This document shows, piece after piece, positions 1 to 13,561 of a stretch of DNA of 64,000 bases. The notes under the pieces are model-generated. The model saw nothing but the letters and a program-made list of their open reading frames with translations, had not been told where the DNA came from and made no database searches. Source of the DNA: Chrysomallon squamiferum (taxonomy: Eukaryota; Mollusca; Gastropoda; Neomphalida; Peltospiridae); contig CM022679.1 of assembly GCA_012295275.1 (NCBI GenBank), positions 2,150,116 through 2,214,115 on the forward strand, in the 5' to 3' direction. Numbering within the stretch: the stretch's first letter is position 1; each line of letters starts with the position of its first letter. The translations under genes and the position numbers were made by a program.

Positions 1-112
1 AAAAAAAATCTTTTCTAATCTTCTCTTTTTCTTTCTGAATAATGAAAACATAAATGTAATTATATATATATATATCATATTTCCAATGCATCTTAATATT
101 AATTTTACTTAC

Positions 113-3100
113 CTCTTTTCTGACTGCTGTGTTAAAAGTGTTAGGTGCAGATGCCATATTTACATTTCCATGAAATCTGTGACACAACAGGGCTTCATCA
201 ACAAGCTGAAATCCTGTAAGTTCAACACACAACTAAATTAGTCAACAAGCTGAAATACTGTAAGTTCAACATAAAACAAAATTAGTCAACAAGCTGAAAT
301 ACTGTAAGTTCAACATAAAACAAAATTAGTCAACAAGCTGAAATACTGTAAGTTCAACAATGAAATTAGTCAACAAGCTGAAATACCGTAAGTTCAACAT
401 AAAACAACACCTTTTTATTAATGCCTCAAATTAATAATTATGTCATCTTTAAAATAGTTTCAAAAAAGAATAAACAGGAATAAACACTGAGGTTTATAAT
501 AGAGGCAATTACCAAAACAGAATCATTCTAAAGATTAATATCAAATTTTCCTAAAAAAGATATTCTATCATTTAAAACTGAGGCAATTAAAGAAACAAAG
601 TCAAATTTTCCTGTAAAGAAATATTTTGATATTTAAAACAAAGATGTTACCTCTCACTATTGAATCCTCTCCAATACAACCATTTTCTGCAGTGATCTCC
701 TCACTGAATTCTGTTGATGAACTTTGTGTACTTGCCACCTCTTTAGCTGACACAATGTTCTCTTCAGAGTTCAATACTGAATCATCAGAGTCTACTATAT
801 CATCTGTCTGAACTGCCAGGTCGCATACTGATACCTTCTTAACAAGGCTGTCTATGATTTCTGCTTTTCCCAGCAGAAGACAAGGATGTCCACTACCAGA
901 CTCAGCGTCCACATTATTTTCTGAAGCTGCTTTACAAACCTGAGTGTGCTTGGTTTCTAGAATTTCTGACTTTACTGTTGGAGGACAAATTGTCTGAGGA
1001 CCATTCATCTTTAGATTTTCAGACTTGACACTGTGAAGACCTAGCATCTGTTTGTCCTTGACCTCTGCATTCTCAGGTTTCACAGACGGCTGACCATGTG
1101 TCACATCATAATTTTCACATTTAACAGAAGACAATTCTTGTTTGTGAGTCTCTTTGGCATCTAGGATTTCTGACTTAACAGAAGTTGGATGAACAGAACT
1201 AACAGATGGTTCTAAGAGGTGATGACCTTCTTTATCAAGAGCTTGCTTATTTTCAGTCTGAGTTCCTGCATCACAGTAACATATACCATCATGGTGAATT
1301 ATTACATCAATTTTTTCTGCATATCTGCCCACTTCAGCTTGAAGCTTCACAATACCCTCTCGCAATTTGTTTATAACATTGAGACACAGCTCTTTGCTAG
1401 AATGTTCTAAAGTGGCACCTTTTACAGTGGAATCCTCCTTGCTCTCCTTCTTCAGCACCTGTTCCTGAGAAGAAATGCTTGTTTCAGAAACCCTGACAGT
1501 CTGATCATCTGGTGAACAACAATCCCCAGCAGATTTGTTGTCTGTTAGAGACTTTGTGGATCTGTTCTGTGAAGGTGTAGAGTCTTCACCTGGCTGTCCT
1601 GGGTCTGATTTAGGTTCTGTTCTAACAGCTTCACTTCCTGTGGGTCCTTCCAAGTTTGTATTACTAGGCAGACTAGACACATTCTTGTACCAGGCAAAGT
1701 ACAAACTTTGAAAACGATTAGATATTTTCTTGTATTTCTCTCTTTTTCGTTCTGACTTTATGATGGTTATGAGATCAGTGAGTTCTTCATCCTTGAAGAA
1801 AGACGTCTTCAGCATTTTGTCAAGGTATTTACAGCTAGAATACATCTGTAAAATTTCTCTGTATTGGCTGGAAAGGTTTGGGGTATTTTCATCCAAGTAC
1901 TGAAACACAGTCTCTAAATTGGCAAGTTCAGGAGGCAGTTCGTCCAGAAGAATCTTTACATCTGCATTCTGCTCCTTGTTCAAAAATGGAATATCCTTCC
2001 TCTCATCATAGTCTTCACTCCTCAGATAAGAATTAAAACATTTTTTTGTTTACAGAACATTTAACTTGATAACTGACATGGTGAAGAAAAATCAACTTTA
2101 TTCACAATAAACAAAACAGAAACCAAAAAACTATTTTTTTTTTAAATCATAAATTCAACTTGAAATTTGTTGTTTTCTAAGGAAAACTTCAAGAAGATAT
2201 GCATACTGACATGTTAAAAACGTTAAAAGCACCTATAAGCAAAGAAATATATATATATATATATATGTATTTGTATAGATATTACTTTTCTTTTTCATCA
2301 GAAATTACAAATCCATCTGAAGTAAGAAAATTCACTGAAACGTAGACTGACACAAATACATTAGAGCATACCTTTCTCTGGGTATGATTTCTTCATCTAT
2401 ATCTATGACATCTGGAAAGTCTTCAGCCTCAGTTTCCCATGATTCATCACTCTCATCGTCATCATCTTCGTCCTCATCAGACGTCTCTGAGGAATCTAAC
2501 TCTGAGTCAGAAAAATCTTCCAGCTGTTGTACAGTAAAAAACCCAAATGAAACATTACTGACAAATAAAATAAATGTGTTATAAATACAGTAAACTGCCC
2601 TTATTCTCTAGTCAAACAACTGTGTTGATGTGCAGAATGGCTAAATAAACGTCTAAAAATATTTTTGATGTTATTACTTTAAAGTTATTACTTCATTTAT
2701 ATATGACAGAAAAATAATACTGTTACAAAATACTGCCATTTTAACCCTTCACAACTGGAGTCATGATGTCACTGCACATATTGTCAATACTTGTACAAAC
2801 TTTGGAGCAAATTGGTCTATCCTGTATACTGAGACTATAAAATAAAGCTGACACTCAGACATTTTTATACAGTATTCTTTGCTGCTACATTTAAGATTGG
2901 ATGCCACCACCTGTTAAATAGCAACAATTATAAAATACATTTGGATTATTTTTTCTTATCACCAAAAGCATACGATGATAAACCAAACACTGATTTGTAC
3001 AGTAATGTTTAAAGCTTACTATGTCAGATGAAACATATAAATCTTGAGGATAGCACATTGTTATCTGGCCGTCTGACCACTTCACATCTATCGTGCCATT

Positions 3101-6100
3101 GTTATAGAGGTTGTAAACTTGGCCTACTGCAGGCAGTTCTTCATTTCGACTCTGTAAGTGTAGATAAAATCATCTTTTAATGTTTTAAACATTTAAAAAT
3201 AATGTATACATTCTAGTGACTGTTTTGTTTGTTTCAGAGGACCAGTTTGTATTAACAATAAGAAAGATAATATAAAAATGAAACAATTGAAGATGTACAG
3301 AATCTGCCATTCTACTTTTTTCCTTGAGAAAATATCTTTCAAAAACTGATGTCACATTGGAGTTTCTCTTATTGATAATGAAGGTCAGCTGGTAATTAAA
3401 AACTGGTACATTAATACATTTCTTTTCAAAAATAAACACTAATTAAAGGAAACTGTTAACATCTAGGAATCTCCATAAACTTGTAATGCTAATGTTGTAC
3501 TTTTATTATTAAAAAAAAGCACATGAGGAGATAAAAATACACAAATTAAATAATCACGCCTTTAAAATGTTTTTCAATCAGTATTTCTTTGTTAGTTTAT
3601 TTTCACATCACATTTATATATGTATATATTCTTTATTCTTAACAGCTGTTTGTCCATTAATTTGTAGATTAGTGTATTAAGGTGTTCTACAGTCAAATAT
3701 CTCACTTAAAATTTAACAATAAATTTCTTTATATGTACAGCAAAATACCACTAGTCACTAAGGTGAATAGATGAATACTTCTGTTTCCAGATACAGTTTT
3801 GATATTGTTTTTATAAGTTCACACTTTTTAGCATCCTTAAATTCATGCATAACTGTTATACATTATAAACACAAAATAAAATCTTCTATTCCAATATGTA
3901 AAGATGTACTACTTAATGTCACAACATTTGAAATCAAATCAAACCTTTCATAAGTTGGTGCAATAATCAATAGGTTCATTAAGTGAGAGAACAGCAGCTG
4001 GCTAACACAATTAAAATGTTTCCAGTGTATTAGCAGCACTACAACAACAACCTCAAAGGAAATTCAATGAGTCAAGATGTTGCCCATGCAGTAGCACAAT
4101 AAAGTATTTAAAAGTTAATATTCTAGAAATGAAAGCCACACATTTTACTTCACTCCCACCTTAGGTTACTTTGTGTTAGATATACATTAAATTTCCTCTG
4201 ACTAAATTTACAGCAGCAGTTTATTAATTTTTCACTCAACATGTTTATGGAGATTGCATTATTGGAATTCAAACACAAATACACCAACAAAACTAACAGT
4301 ATTATTGAACATCTCTTTGATACTAACACAAACACAACAAATTGCATAAGATATTCACAATCATACACATACACACACAAAGGCAATGGCTGACTTCTAA
4401 AGTAGGAATAACTGAAATCATTATAGTCACTCTTTTCTCATTTTAATTTTTGTCATTAATTTAACCCATATGTTTGACTGTCAATATTAAAATGTTGAGA
4501 TATCAACAAACTACACATTTATAATATCTAACACTTACCTTAAATCCTCCAACTCTGATAACATTGTAGCCTGTGCGGAATTTGTACTCCAGGTGATCAA
4601 CAACATCGTAGACGCTCACTTCAGCTGGGCCTGCCACACACGTCGGACTTGAAGATAACAAAATGACTGTCATTTAAAACTATCACAGAGAACAAATCAG
4701 CATGAAAAACAAATCAAATACTTTCTTACAACACAAATGTATTTAAATTAAATAATTAAAACATTTCTTATGAAATGTAGTAATCCTGCAGCAAATATCT
4801 TAAATAAGGATATCAGAACCTCTTTTTAAAAGTATAGCAGTGATATATAATCTATCATTTGCAAATAAAAAGAGTCAGTGAAAGTATGTAAAATGTATTA
4901 ACATTTTCTACTCCACAATATAAACATGTGTAAGACTACTTAATACATTTATTTTCACAGCACCAGTTGAGTGACAAAGACAAGGAACAGTTGAACTATC
5001 TACGACAATAATACATACACAGTGCTTTTGCCAACTTCATACGTTTTCATCCACTTCACAATGCATGTTCTGTCCTTGTGGTTAGAACTGACTACCACTC
5101 CATAATCACCTATGTGGTCATCTATAAACATGACAAACAAACTTTTCATAAATAAAAATTCTTATAATTCAAGTATAAGGACTTATTTAATGAACAGGCA
5201 GAAATCACTTGCCTCCTTTTTGGTTCAATTAAAGAGTTTGTTAAGTCAGGCGAAACTGAGTAAACCAAATTTGTTTGGATGTTTTTAACTAATACGTTCA
5301 TGGTGAAGTTAAGAACGTATGCTGGCACAACCAAATCAGTGGGTGTTTATTATTTACAGACTTTTCTCTTGTTCAGAATTTCAAATTTCAAGACATATCA
5401 ATTACTTGTAATATTCACATTTGTAATTCTAAAAGTTAATTTTAATATTCCTGAACATAAATGAGGTGTTAACGTGGAAACATATACACACACAGATGCA
5501 CGGACCCACACACACACACACACACACACATACACAAAACACACCAACATTTTACCTCTGGTGTCACTGACAAAATCTCCAGGAAAGAACTCAAGAGCAT
5601 CTAAATGATGAATGGGATACAGCTTAGTTGATGGTACATCATATGATTGAGAAGCATCCTGAAAAAATAGTAATATACATTAATCTTAGTTACATATATT
5701 AAAGTGCTACTGAAAGAAAGTGTGTGATAATTACACATCTGAAAAGAGCTATAACCTATAGTGTATCATCTAAATATACTGATATGCTCTTGAATTCCAG
5801 TATATCATTAAACATTAGCAATTATAAACCTCTAAATAAAAACATATTTAAAGATTATAACAAAACTAAAAACAATAATATTTACAAAATTCCAACCTAA
5901 AGAAATTAAGGTTTAAAAAAAAATAAAAAAATAAAAAAATAATTGTAAAACTATTAAAACTTATTAAACTCTAACCTGCCATCTAATTTTAGCTTTAGAA
6001 AACGTGTAGCAGATTTCTGCTGTCACTGTATCACCAGCCTTTAAGACTCTCTCAGGGAAGTTAAACTTCTTTTTTGTTCTTCGACCTTTGACCTTTTTCA

Positions 6101-9100
6101 TTGTCTTGGTCACCAGATGTGGCCCTTTTCTTGGATTCTTTCTCTTCTTTGAGGAATCAGAATCTCTGGAAGCCTGAGACCCAGTGTCTGATCCTGCTTC
6201 AGAATCATCTTCGATATCCTCATACTCATCATCGCCATTGCACAAACACTCACTGTCTGTCTTATCAATGACATCGTTGCACGCTGTGTCACTCGATTTC
6301 AATGTTTCAACTTTCTTATCATCAGTGTTAGACTGAAAGCTCATGTCTCTGAAGTTGAAGGGTTTGGCACAGTGTTTAGGGGGAGTGGTGGACAGGACGC
6401 TTGTGTCGGGAATAACGTACTGAACTTGGTCGCCAATCTGTACGCTGCAGTGTGTGAACCAGTCTAAGGAATGCAGACTGAAACATATCACGTAATACGA
6501 ATTGTTGAATCACTGAACAGATGAACAGATTCATAAATGAAAAATGGAAAAAAAAAAAAGCATTTGTAAGCATGACCATTTATTTAAAGTATGAAATATT
6601 TTTATATTTTAAAGATGTTCCACGATTTTTTTTATATGATTGATTTTATATTGAACATTAAAAAATTTACCATTTTGTACTTGTAATATTTAACTGTTAC
6701 CATTCATTTACATCTAAAGTAACTCACCGGTTGAGGTCATCTCCAGATATCTGTCTGGGTGGGGAATCTGTGTTCAGTGGGTTTTCCACTTTTGACAGGC
6801 CACGGCACAACCAATGCACTTCCACACTGCTTATTTTTACCTGCAGTTTCAACAAATTACTGTATTATTTTTCAAAGAAAAAAAGCATTTTTTTAATGAT
6901 AAATTATGACACTTTAAATAGTTTTGAATCAAATTATATAGAACAGTCGCTTTGAAGTATACAAAACAGATTTAAATGATTTGTTCTGGGTTAACCTTTG
7001 AAATATATAACATCAACACTATATCAAAGCTAGGGCTAGGATGAGAACACACTGAGTTCAGAAATGTCTATCCATCATCTACGCCAGTAGCCAAAGTGAA
7101 ATCAGTTGGAAAAAAAAAAAAAAAAAAAAAAAAAAAACATTACAGTAAATAAGTTACTAACCTCTTCAACAGTTACATGAACAACCATTTTTGGTTTATT
7201 TTTGACAACAGTGGCATTGTATGCAGCTGTTTCAACCTGCCATTCTACATCAGACAAATCTCCCATAGTGCCTTTCAGTTCTTGAAATGGGTAACTCTCC
7301 TGACTGCAGAACTCAGTATGCTGGTGAGTAAAATTCATTTCACAATAAACAGCTTGGAGAAGATTAAGTATGTTTATCAATAAATAAATAAATAAATATA
7401 CCCGCACACACATATATAGATATAGATATAGATATATACAGACCATTTATCTTTAAAAATCTTCTTCAGTGTTTATTTTTATATTCTTAAAAAATATTCC
7501 CTTAGCTTTCAGTGACATTTTGATTTATTAAAAATATAAAATTAGACTAATTACAATAGACAGCTGATTAGTTTGTTGCGGTTTTTAGTCAAATTTTTAA
7601 ACAGTGACAATATACATACTCTGCTTCTTTTATCAGTTACATCTTCAAAAGCACAAATATCATTGTCATTTATAATACACCTGTAATATAAATATGAAAA
7701 TGTGATTATTTATCAGTCAAGCAATTCATTACATGCATATAGATTATTCACAAAACCAGACATTTTTATAAAAATGGTATTTCCAAAACAAATTATTTTA
7801 TCAGTCTTTTTTGGTTTTTAATGTTCAGTTAATACAAAATCAAATCAAATAATTATTTATTATTTTTATTACAACTTATGTTATTTATGCCAAAAAACTT
7901 GAAAAGTAATATGTAAAAACATACAAATAAATAAATAACAAACACAAAAATTTATTAACATATATACTGAGATTAACTAATCATGGTCACTCTGGCCATT
8001 TATCACTAAGACATTATCTTAAATATGAAATTCTGTGGAGTATTTGTTTTGTTTTTTTAAATTTTGTTTTATATTTCTTTTCCCCACCAATTAAAGAATT
8101 TTTTTTTTTTTTACATATTCCTTCAAATGATAACACTGAAACTCTTTCAAAGGAACTAAGAAGCAAGTAGTAGCTTGTTGTCCATCTCACTCACTTTGCT
8201 CCATCAGGAAATATGAGTACAATATCTTCATTAATTGCATCAACTCTTCCCAACCAGGAATCAAAAGTAACATCTCCTGGCTCAAGATCATATTTCTAAA
8301 AAGATATTTATTATAATCATTAAATCAGTTTTGATTTTTCTCGTTTCATGGCATCAGTATTTGTAACTGTTATTTTAATTCACAATAGCTGTGACAATAC
8401 AAGCAAATTAAATTATGTTGTATTAAAAAGTAACTTAAAAAAAAAAAAAAAAAAAAGTAACCAATTAAACATTACATCTACAGTTAATTTTAAATGTGGC
8501 AGAATACAGATCAATAAAAATTAATTAACAAGTTCTTATTTATTATTTTCCAAATATTGATCTGCTGAATTATATGTTTAAATTTCAGTCAGAAACAAAT
8601 TAATTTAAATTTGGCTGTACAAATAATGTAATTATTAGAATGTAGCTATAATATTTCTTTGACTTATTATTATTATTATTGAGATTTTTGAGGGTTTTTT
8701 TTATCAGTATCTTATTTATTACTGTGTTGGGGGAGAGCATATTTTGCTCATTTTATTACTATTGTGAAATTAATATTAAAATTAAAAATAAATAAATAAG
8801 TAAATAAATATGAAAGAAGTTTTAAAATGAAAGTAAAATAACAAAATTAAAGAAGTCTAAAACAGCAATAAATGATAATACCGGAAAAACGAGATCTCTG
8901 CTGTTCACATTATATACATATTTGTCTGTGCCAAGAATATGCAGGTGACATGTAACAGACATGTCTTCAACAAAACCAGCCTGACTGTCTTCATTGTCAT
9001 CAAGATGTCGCACTACATCACCTGGCATCAAAGATCGATCAGCAAGCATTACCTGCCAATATAGTAAAATCAATACAATCTCATGAAAAATATTATTATT

Positions 9101-9494
9101 AACACAGCATTGAGGTACATGTCTCACTATATGTTAATGCCTAAAATACAACTCTGTCAGTTGCTTCCTATATAAGCTGTAAACACCAAAACTGAAACTC
9201 ATGTAGATAACTGAGGTATAAAAATCCAATATGAGGTCTGTTTTGAAGAAGTTGCTCTTTTCTGTTTTGGAACCCACTGTAGTACATAAAATAATAGACA
9301 GAAAGAAAAAATATTTATCAAAGAAAAGTTATGTTATTTCTGTTTTTGTAGGGTTTTATTTGGTATCAAATGCTTGTAAATCACTAAATTAAACCATTTA
9401 GTAAAGATTTCTGATTCTTGAAATATTTCATCTACATACAGAACACAAATTATAATTCTTACTTTGGGCTGGAAGAACATTTTGATACATTCAT

Positions 9495-9586
<92 letters not shown>

Positions 9587-10066
9587 AAAAACGCTTGAAT
9601 CTGCATAAACGCAATATATAAAAAAACCCACTTAATATTCGAATTTATTAACTTATAGTATAAAGAAAATACTGGATCATTCCACTCTCAATGTAATTTT
9701 AAAAAATCTTAAAATGTCAGTGACATATAACTAAACATTTCGCTTATAAACATTACTGTGTATTAGACACATTTGCGAGTATCCTCTAATTCTCATAAAA
9801 CATCTAACATACTTTTCTTCGTCAGCGTATAGGGCATAATGATAATAGTTAATACGGCTTACCTTGTCCTCTTCTATCACCGTTTCTTTGCCATCTGGAT
9901 GCCAGGCCACTCTAACCGACCCTTTAGTTATCTGGCCTGGCAGTTCATCATTTTCTTCATCACTACTGATAAACTCGGCATTTTCTAACACAAGGCCATA
10001 AACATAGCCTTTATCTGGAGTAATTAAGCAGACTTCATCTTCGTCAAACAGTCTGCAAGCAGCCAT
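113..10066 (-). CDS. UBE2O: UBE2O, hybrid E2/E3 ubiquitin-conjugating enzyme (3' part off the left edge)
   Basis: Large E2 that attaches ubiquitin without a separate E3. Coding exons in transcript order: 9863-10066, 8882-9052, 8195-8295, 7616-7680, 7162-7352, 6728-6840, 5976-6477, 5556-5658, 5019-5121, 4539-4647, 3020-3151, 2372-2523, 651-2020, 113-213. All phases join, giving about 1139 residues. Landmarks resembling vertebrate UBE2O are the N-terminal CR1-type SH3-like modules (e.g. GDVVRHLDDNEDSQ), a Lys/Arg-rich nuclear-localisation segment in exon 7 (KKRKNPRKG), the CR2 motif YPIHHLDALEFFPGDFVSD, an acidic stretch in exon 12, a coiled coil in exon 13, and TAVRKE just before the UBC fold. 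The UBC domain and catalytic Cys lie left of position 1. The exon 4 donor is a choice: GTATAT at 7615 keeps frame, while the nearer GTATGT does not. The start ATG at 10066 is the first in the open frame. Exon 13 holds a repeated VKxE array (see findings). Identification is strong. Confidence 0.93.
198..408. repeat. 44-bp tandem repeat containing a UBE2O 3' splice site
   Basis: Five head-to-tail copies start at 198, 242, 286, 330 and 370 (periods 44, 44, 44, 40). The core is tcaacaagctgaaat followed by a/cctgtaag. The first copy spans the acceptor of UBE2O exon 14 (exon start 213). The other four lie in the intron upstream of that acceptor on the minus strand and keep the CAG. Confidence 0.9.
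9499..9585. repeat. (GA)n microsatellite in UBE2O intron 1
   Basis: Uninterrupted GA dinucleotide run of about 43 units, read as CT on the UBE2O transcript. The apparent Leu-Ser and Arg-Glu open frames here are repeat artefacts. Confidence 0.95.
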
Positions 10067-10740
10067 ACTTGACGTAGCCTATAACGGAATTATGGGATAT
10101 CATGCGAAACGTCAAAAACAACAAAAATTCTTTGAATACGCATAATAGCAAAAACCTAAAATATTTGTGTTACAAAGTAGTTGCTAGAAAGTATTTTCAA
10201 AATATTTACTTCATTTAAAATTATCTACACTATAATGAATAGAAAGAAAACTTTGATTAACATGTTAATTTTACTTTTAGCTGGTTTGACTGTACACACG
10301 TTAATATGTTAAAAAGTGCAACAGAATAAACAAACGAAAGAAAGTTTGTTTTATATATTCTGGTTTTTTTTTTTTTTTTTTTTTCAGTAAAAATTACAGT
10401 TAATTTGAAATTGCATAAAATATATCTTAATTCTAATAACTACTATTATATTACGCAGAAAAAAAATGTATGCATACTAAACTTCAGTTGATATAATATT
10501 TATAATAAAACTGACGATTCTTCAGATAAATTAATTGTAAACCATTATTATATCATGCTTTGATCTACTATTATATTTTTCAGTCCATTATATATATTTT
10601 TAATTTTCACCTTTCTTTTCTGTTTTCCTTATATTTATTATTATTATTATTATTTTAAATTACATAAATATTTATTTTAAACACAAAAAATCCTTTATCC
10701 GATAACATGAAAACCGACTTTTTGTATTATCGCAACAAAT
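10067..10740. promoter_or_regulatory. Shared upstream region of divergent UBE2O and EMRE genes
   Basis: Only 674 bp separate the UBE2O ATG (minus strand) from the EMRE ATG (plus strand), so both promoters and 5' leaders must lie here unless non-coding 5' exons exist. The sequence is AT-rich, with a T tract near 10368-10384 and an ATT run near 10637-10654. I see no convincing TATA box. Promoter function is inferred from geometry. Confidence 0.55.
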
Positions 10741-11022
10741 ATGGCATCTAGGGCTGTGCTGTGTGCAACTTTGGGACGATTCAGACAGATTTTGTCACCA
10801 CCATATCTTAATACGGGTGGAAATATGATGCAGTTATGCAAAACAATACAAACTGAAACAGGTGTATTGCCTCCTTATCCTGAAACCACACGTTTTGGAT
10901 TAATAAAAGTTGCTGCAGTCGTTATCCCTGTTGTCACTTTCGGTGGTTACCTCAGCATGGAGTTCGCAGCTTGGTTGGAAGATACTGAACTGTTTGTTCC
11001 TGACGACGATGACGACGACTAA
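10741..11022 (+). CDS. SMDT1: EMRE, essential MCU regulator, mitochondrial (single exon)
   Basis: Complete 93-residue open frame. EMRE is a small single-pass inner-membrane subunit that links the pore MCU to MICU gatekeepers and is needed for calcium uptake in animals. Visible evidence: an Arg-containing N-terminal presequence-like region (about 1-50); a transmembrane helix of about residues 58-77 (FGLIKVAAVVIPVVTFGGYL) containing the family GxxxS motif (GGYLS); and the diagnostic C-terminal acidic tail (FVPDDDDDD), which in the family contacts MICU1. Human EMRE is slightly longer (about 107), the difference being in the presequence. No intron interrupts the frame although all neighbours are heavily split. 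The start at 10741 is the first ATG. It lies head to head with UBE2O, 674 bp apart. Confidence 0.93.
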   Translation: MASRAVLCATLGRFRQILSPPYLNTGGNMMQLCKTIQTETGVLPPYPETTRFGLIKVAAVVIPVVTFGGYLSMEFAAWLEDTELFVPDDDDDD

Positions 11023-11063
11023 TTTTAAACAGATTAAATTAATGGTATTCGAAATTAATTACC

Positions 11064-11069
11064 AATAAA
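11064..11069 (+). terminator. Poly(A) signal of EMRE
   Basis: AATAAA lies 42 nt past the EMRE stop codon in an AT-rich stretch. It is the nearest canonical signal on this strand. Confidence 0.55.
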
Positions 11070-11139
11070 ATCATATTATTAAAATAGGAAAATATGCTTT
11101 TAAATTATTAAATCCATTTAGAAGAGGAAGAAAACAAAG

Positions 11140-11183
<44 letters not shown>

Positions 11184-13561
11184 TAACAAAAAACAAAAAC
11201 AAACACAACCATGAACCAACAACCTAGCACATCAACATGTTAATATATCATAATATGGAAGTGTAGATAATCTTCATTTGCCAAACTTCTTTTGATTACT
11301 ATAATGTTTATTTTATATTATTATTTGACTTTTCTGTATTATACAGTCTCTGTACTTTCTGAAAATAATATGTAAAAAAACATTATTTCCCATTTTTCTT
11401 ATAATTATATAAAATTATTTATTATAATAATATTTTTATTTATTTGAATTTTTCAGAATTGACTACTAACAGGATCTCTGAGTGAAAAGTGTGGATAATA
11501 ACCTAGAGGATTTCTTTATTTGCAGTTCTAAAATATCTGAACCTTCTGTTATTATTTTCAACATTAGATATTTATCTTTTATAAGAACTTCATAGGATGC
11601 AAGTGATTTATTAATGGATTTTTTTATTAGCATAGTTTACATTTTCCATGTAAACAAATAAATTAAGAATATTAAAAATGTATTATGGGTAACAATTTTA
11701 AGAAAAAAGTTTAAAAGTTTTTGTCTTTTGTGAAGTTAAAATGACAATTGTGGCTACTGGTGGCTGTTACACTCTGTCATCATGTGTTACTCATCAAACG
11801 TTAAGAATTCCTTTAGCTGCTTTGAGAATAAATTCCAGATTTTGTTTTTGACTAGACTGTATTATCATAAATGACAATCACAAATGTAGTAGTTCCAAAT
11901 GGATTTTTGAAATATTTTAGTGAAAATGCTAATTCATACAGGTTGTGACTCCATGCTGTATTATCAGTTCTATATCAGTTTGTTTATTGGTCAGTTACAT
12001 TGTGCATATTAACGCATTGTCTCAGTGACAGAATGTGCTTCTTGCTAATTGTTTAATTGACCTGTCTCCAAATGAACATTTTTAAATAATTAAATATAGG
12101 TTGAGCCCTTTCTTTCACAAGCTGCAAACCATAAGAAGTTGTATACACAGATTTAATAATGTTTAGCTAAACATATCATAATAGGAGTTCTTAATCAAAC
12201 TGTCTACAGCAACACTGATTAATTTATCAACCAGAAGGTATCAGATTCTCGGGTGAAGAGTAAAGATCTAAATAAAATTAAATCTCCTTTTTATAACTTT
12301 TAGCTTTTTCTCATTATTCTGAAGAGAAATAGGATGTAATTTTACAATTCTGTGATCACTGTATATAAAATACAACTGACTGATTGCTCTATATTTTTTG
12401 AAACTTTATTTATATTCTTGATAGACAACAATGGCTGTAAACAGTTAAGTTTATGTCATGTACATATGCATTTGAACAGTTACTGCCAATCATTTGATGG
12501 AATTGTATGTAAATGATCTTGCTAGTTCAGTTTAGAGGTTTGGAGGTGTTTTTTTTTATTTAGCCATTAATGATTAAATCTGAATTTACTGCAAGAAGAT
12601 TTATTTATTTTTTCTGAGATTTATTGTCATCTGGAGTTTACTGCCATTAATATTTTAAACATTTGAATGGGTATATGTTTATTAACCACAAAAGATTTAC
12701 ACTAAAAATTGTTTTGGACAGTTTGTTGACATAATTTTTAACCCTATTAATATATACGTAGAAGTTATTTCTTTGTATTTCACTGATTTTGTTCTCTTTT
12801 TGTCCAAGGATGTTATAGTTTTGACTGTTCATGTAGTGTGATACTGTAAATAATAATAAAAATATATGTATATTTACTGTTACTCTAAATTGTTGTTTGT
12901 TTTTAATTTTGAGAATATTTAAGTTAATAGGTGTGGTTTTTTTATATTGAAAAAAGTTCCATTATAAGGTAAAAAGATATGGCTTAGATCATAATTACAC
13001 TAATCAGAAATGTGCATCAATGACTACGTTTTTCTTGAAATGAAATTGGAAAGGAGTGCTCAAAAAGATAAATGAAAGAAATATAATAGTAACATTACTT
13101 GAAAATTCCATCAATAATGACAACTCTGTGTATGATTGTAATGTTTCATTAAATCTTCATTAATCTGAAAAATAATTAGGTGTGTATACGAATATAAGTT
13201 ATTAATTATAAATAATAGAGGTTTTTTTTAATTAATTTTTTTATATTTTTTTTATAAATATAGCAACTTAAATCTGTATAATAAGTAAATAACGATTAAA
13301 AGATTTGGACATTAACATTACAATAGTAAATGTTTTTTAAAAAGTATTCCGAGAGGCCAAAAATCATTAAAAAATTGAAATGGTATTAACAGGCATTTTA
13401 ATTAAATTAATTAATTAATTTATTAATGTAAAGTACCTTTCACATATTTTAAATTTCAATACATGTATGTAGAAAATATGCAACACAGTGAAGTAAATAC
13501 TGAGTTATTTCCCTTGTCTATCTTCATTTCCGGTTAACAAAAGGTACGCCATATTTCCAAC
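11070..13561. other. Intergenic spacer between EMRE and EIF3L
   Basis: About 2.5 kb of AT-rich sequence with an (AAT)n run at about 11141-11183. The remaining open frames are short and unlike known proteins. The EIF3L promoter and leader must sit in the last few hundred bases, but I cannot place a start site. Confidence 0.6.
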
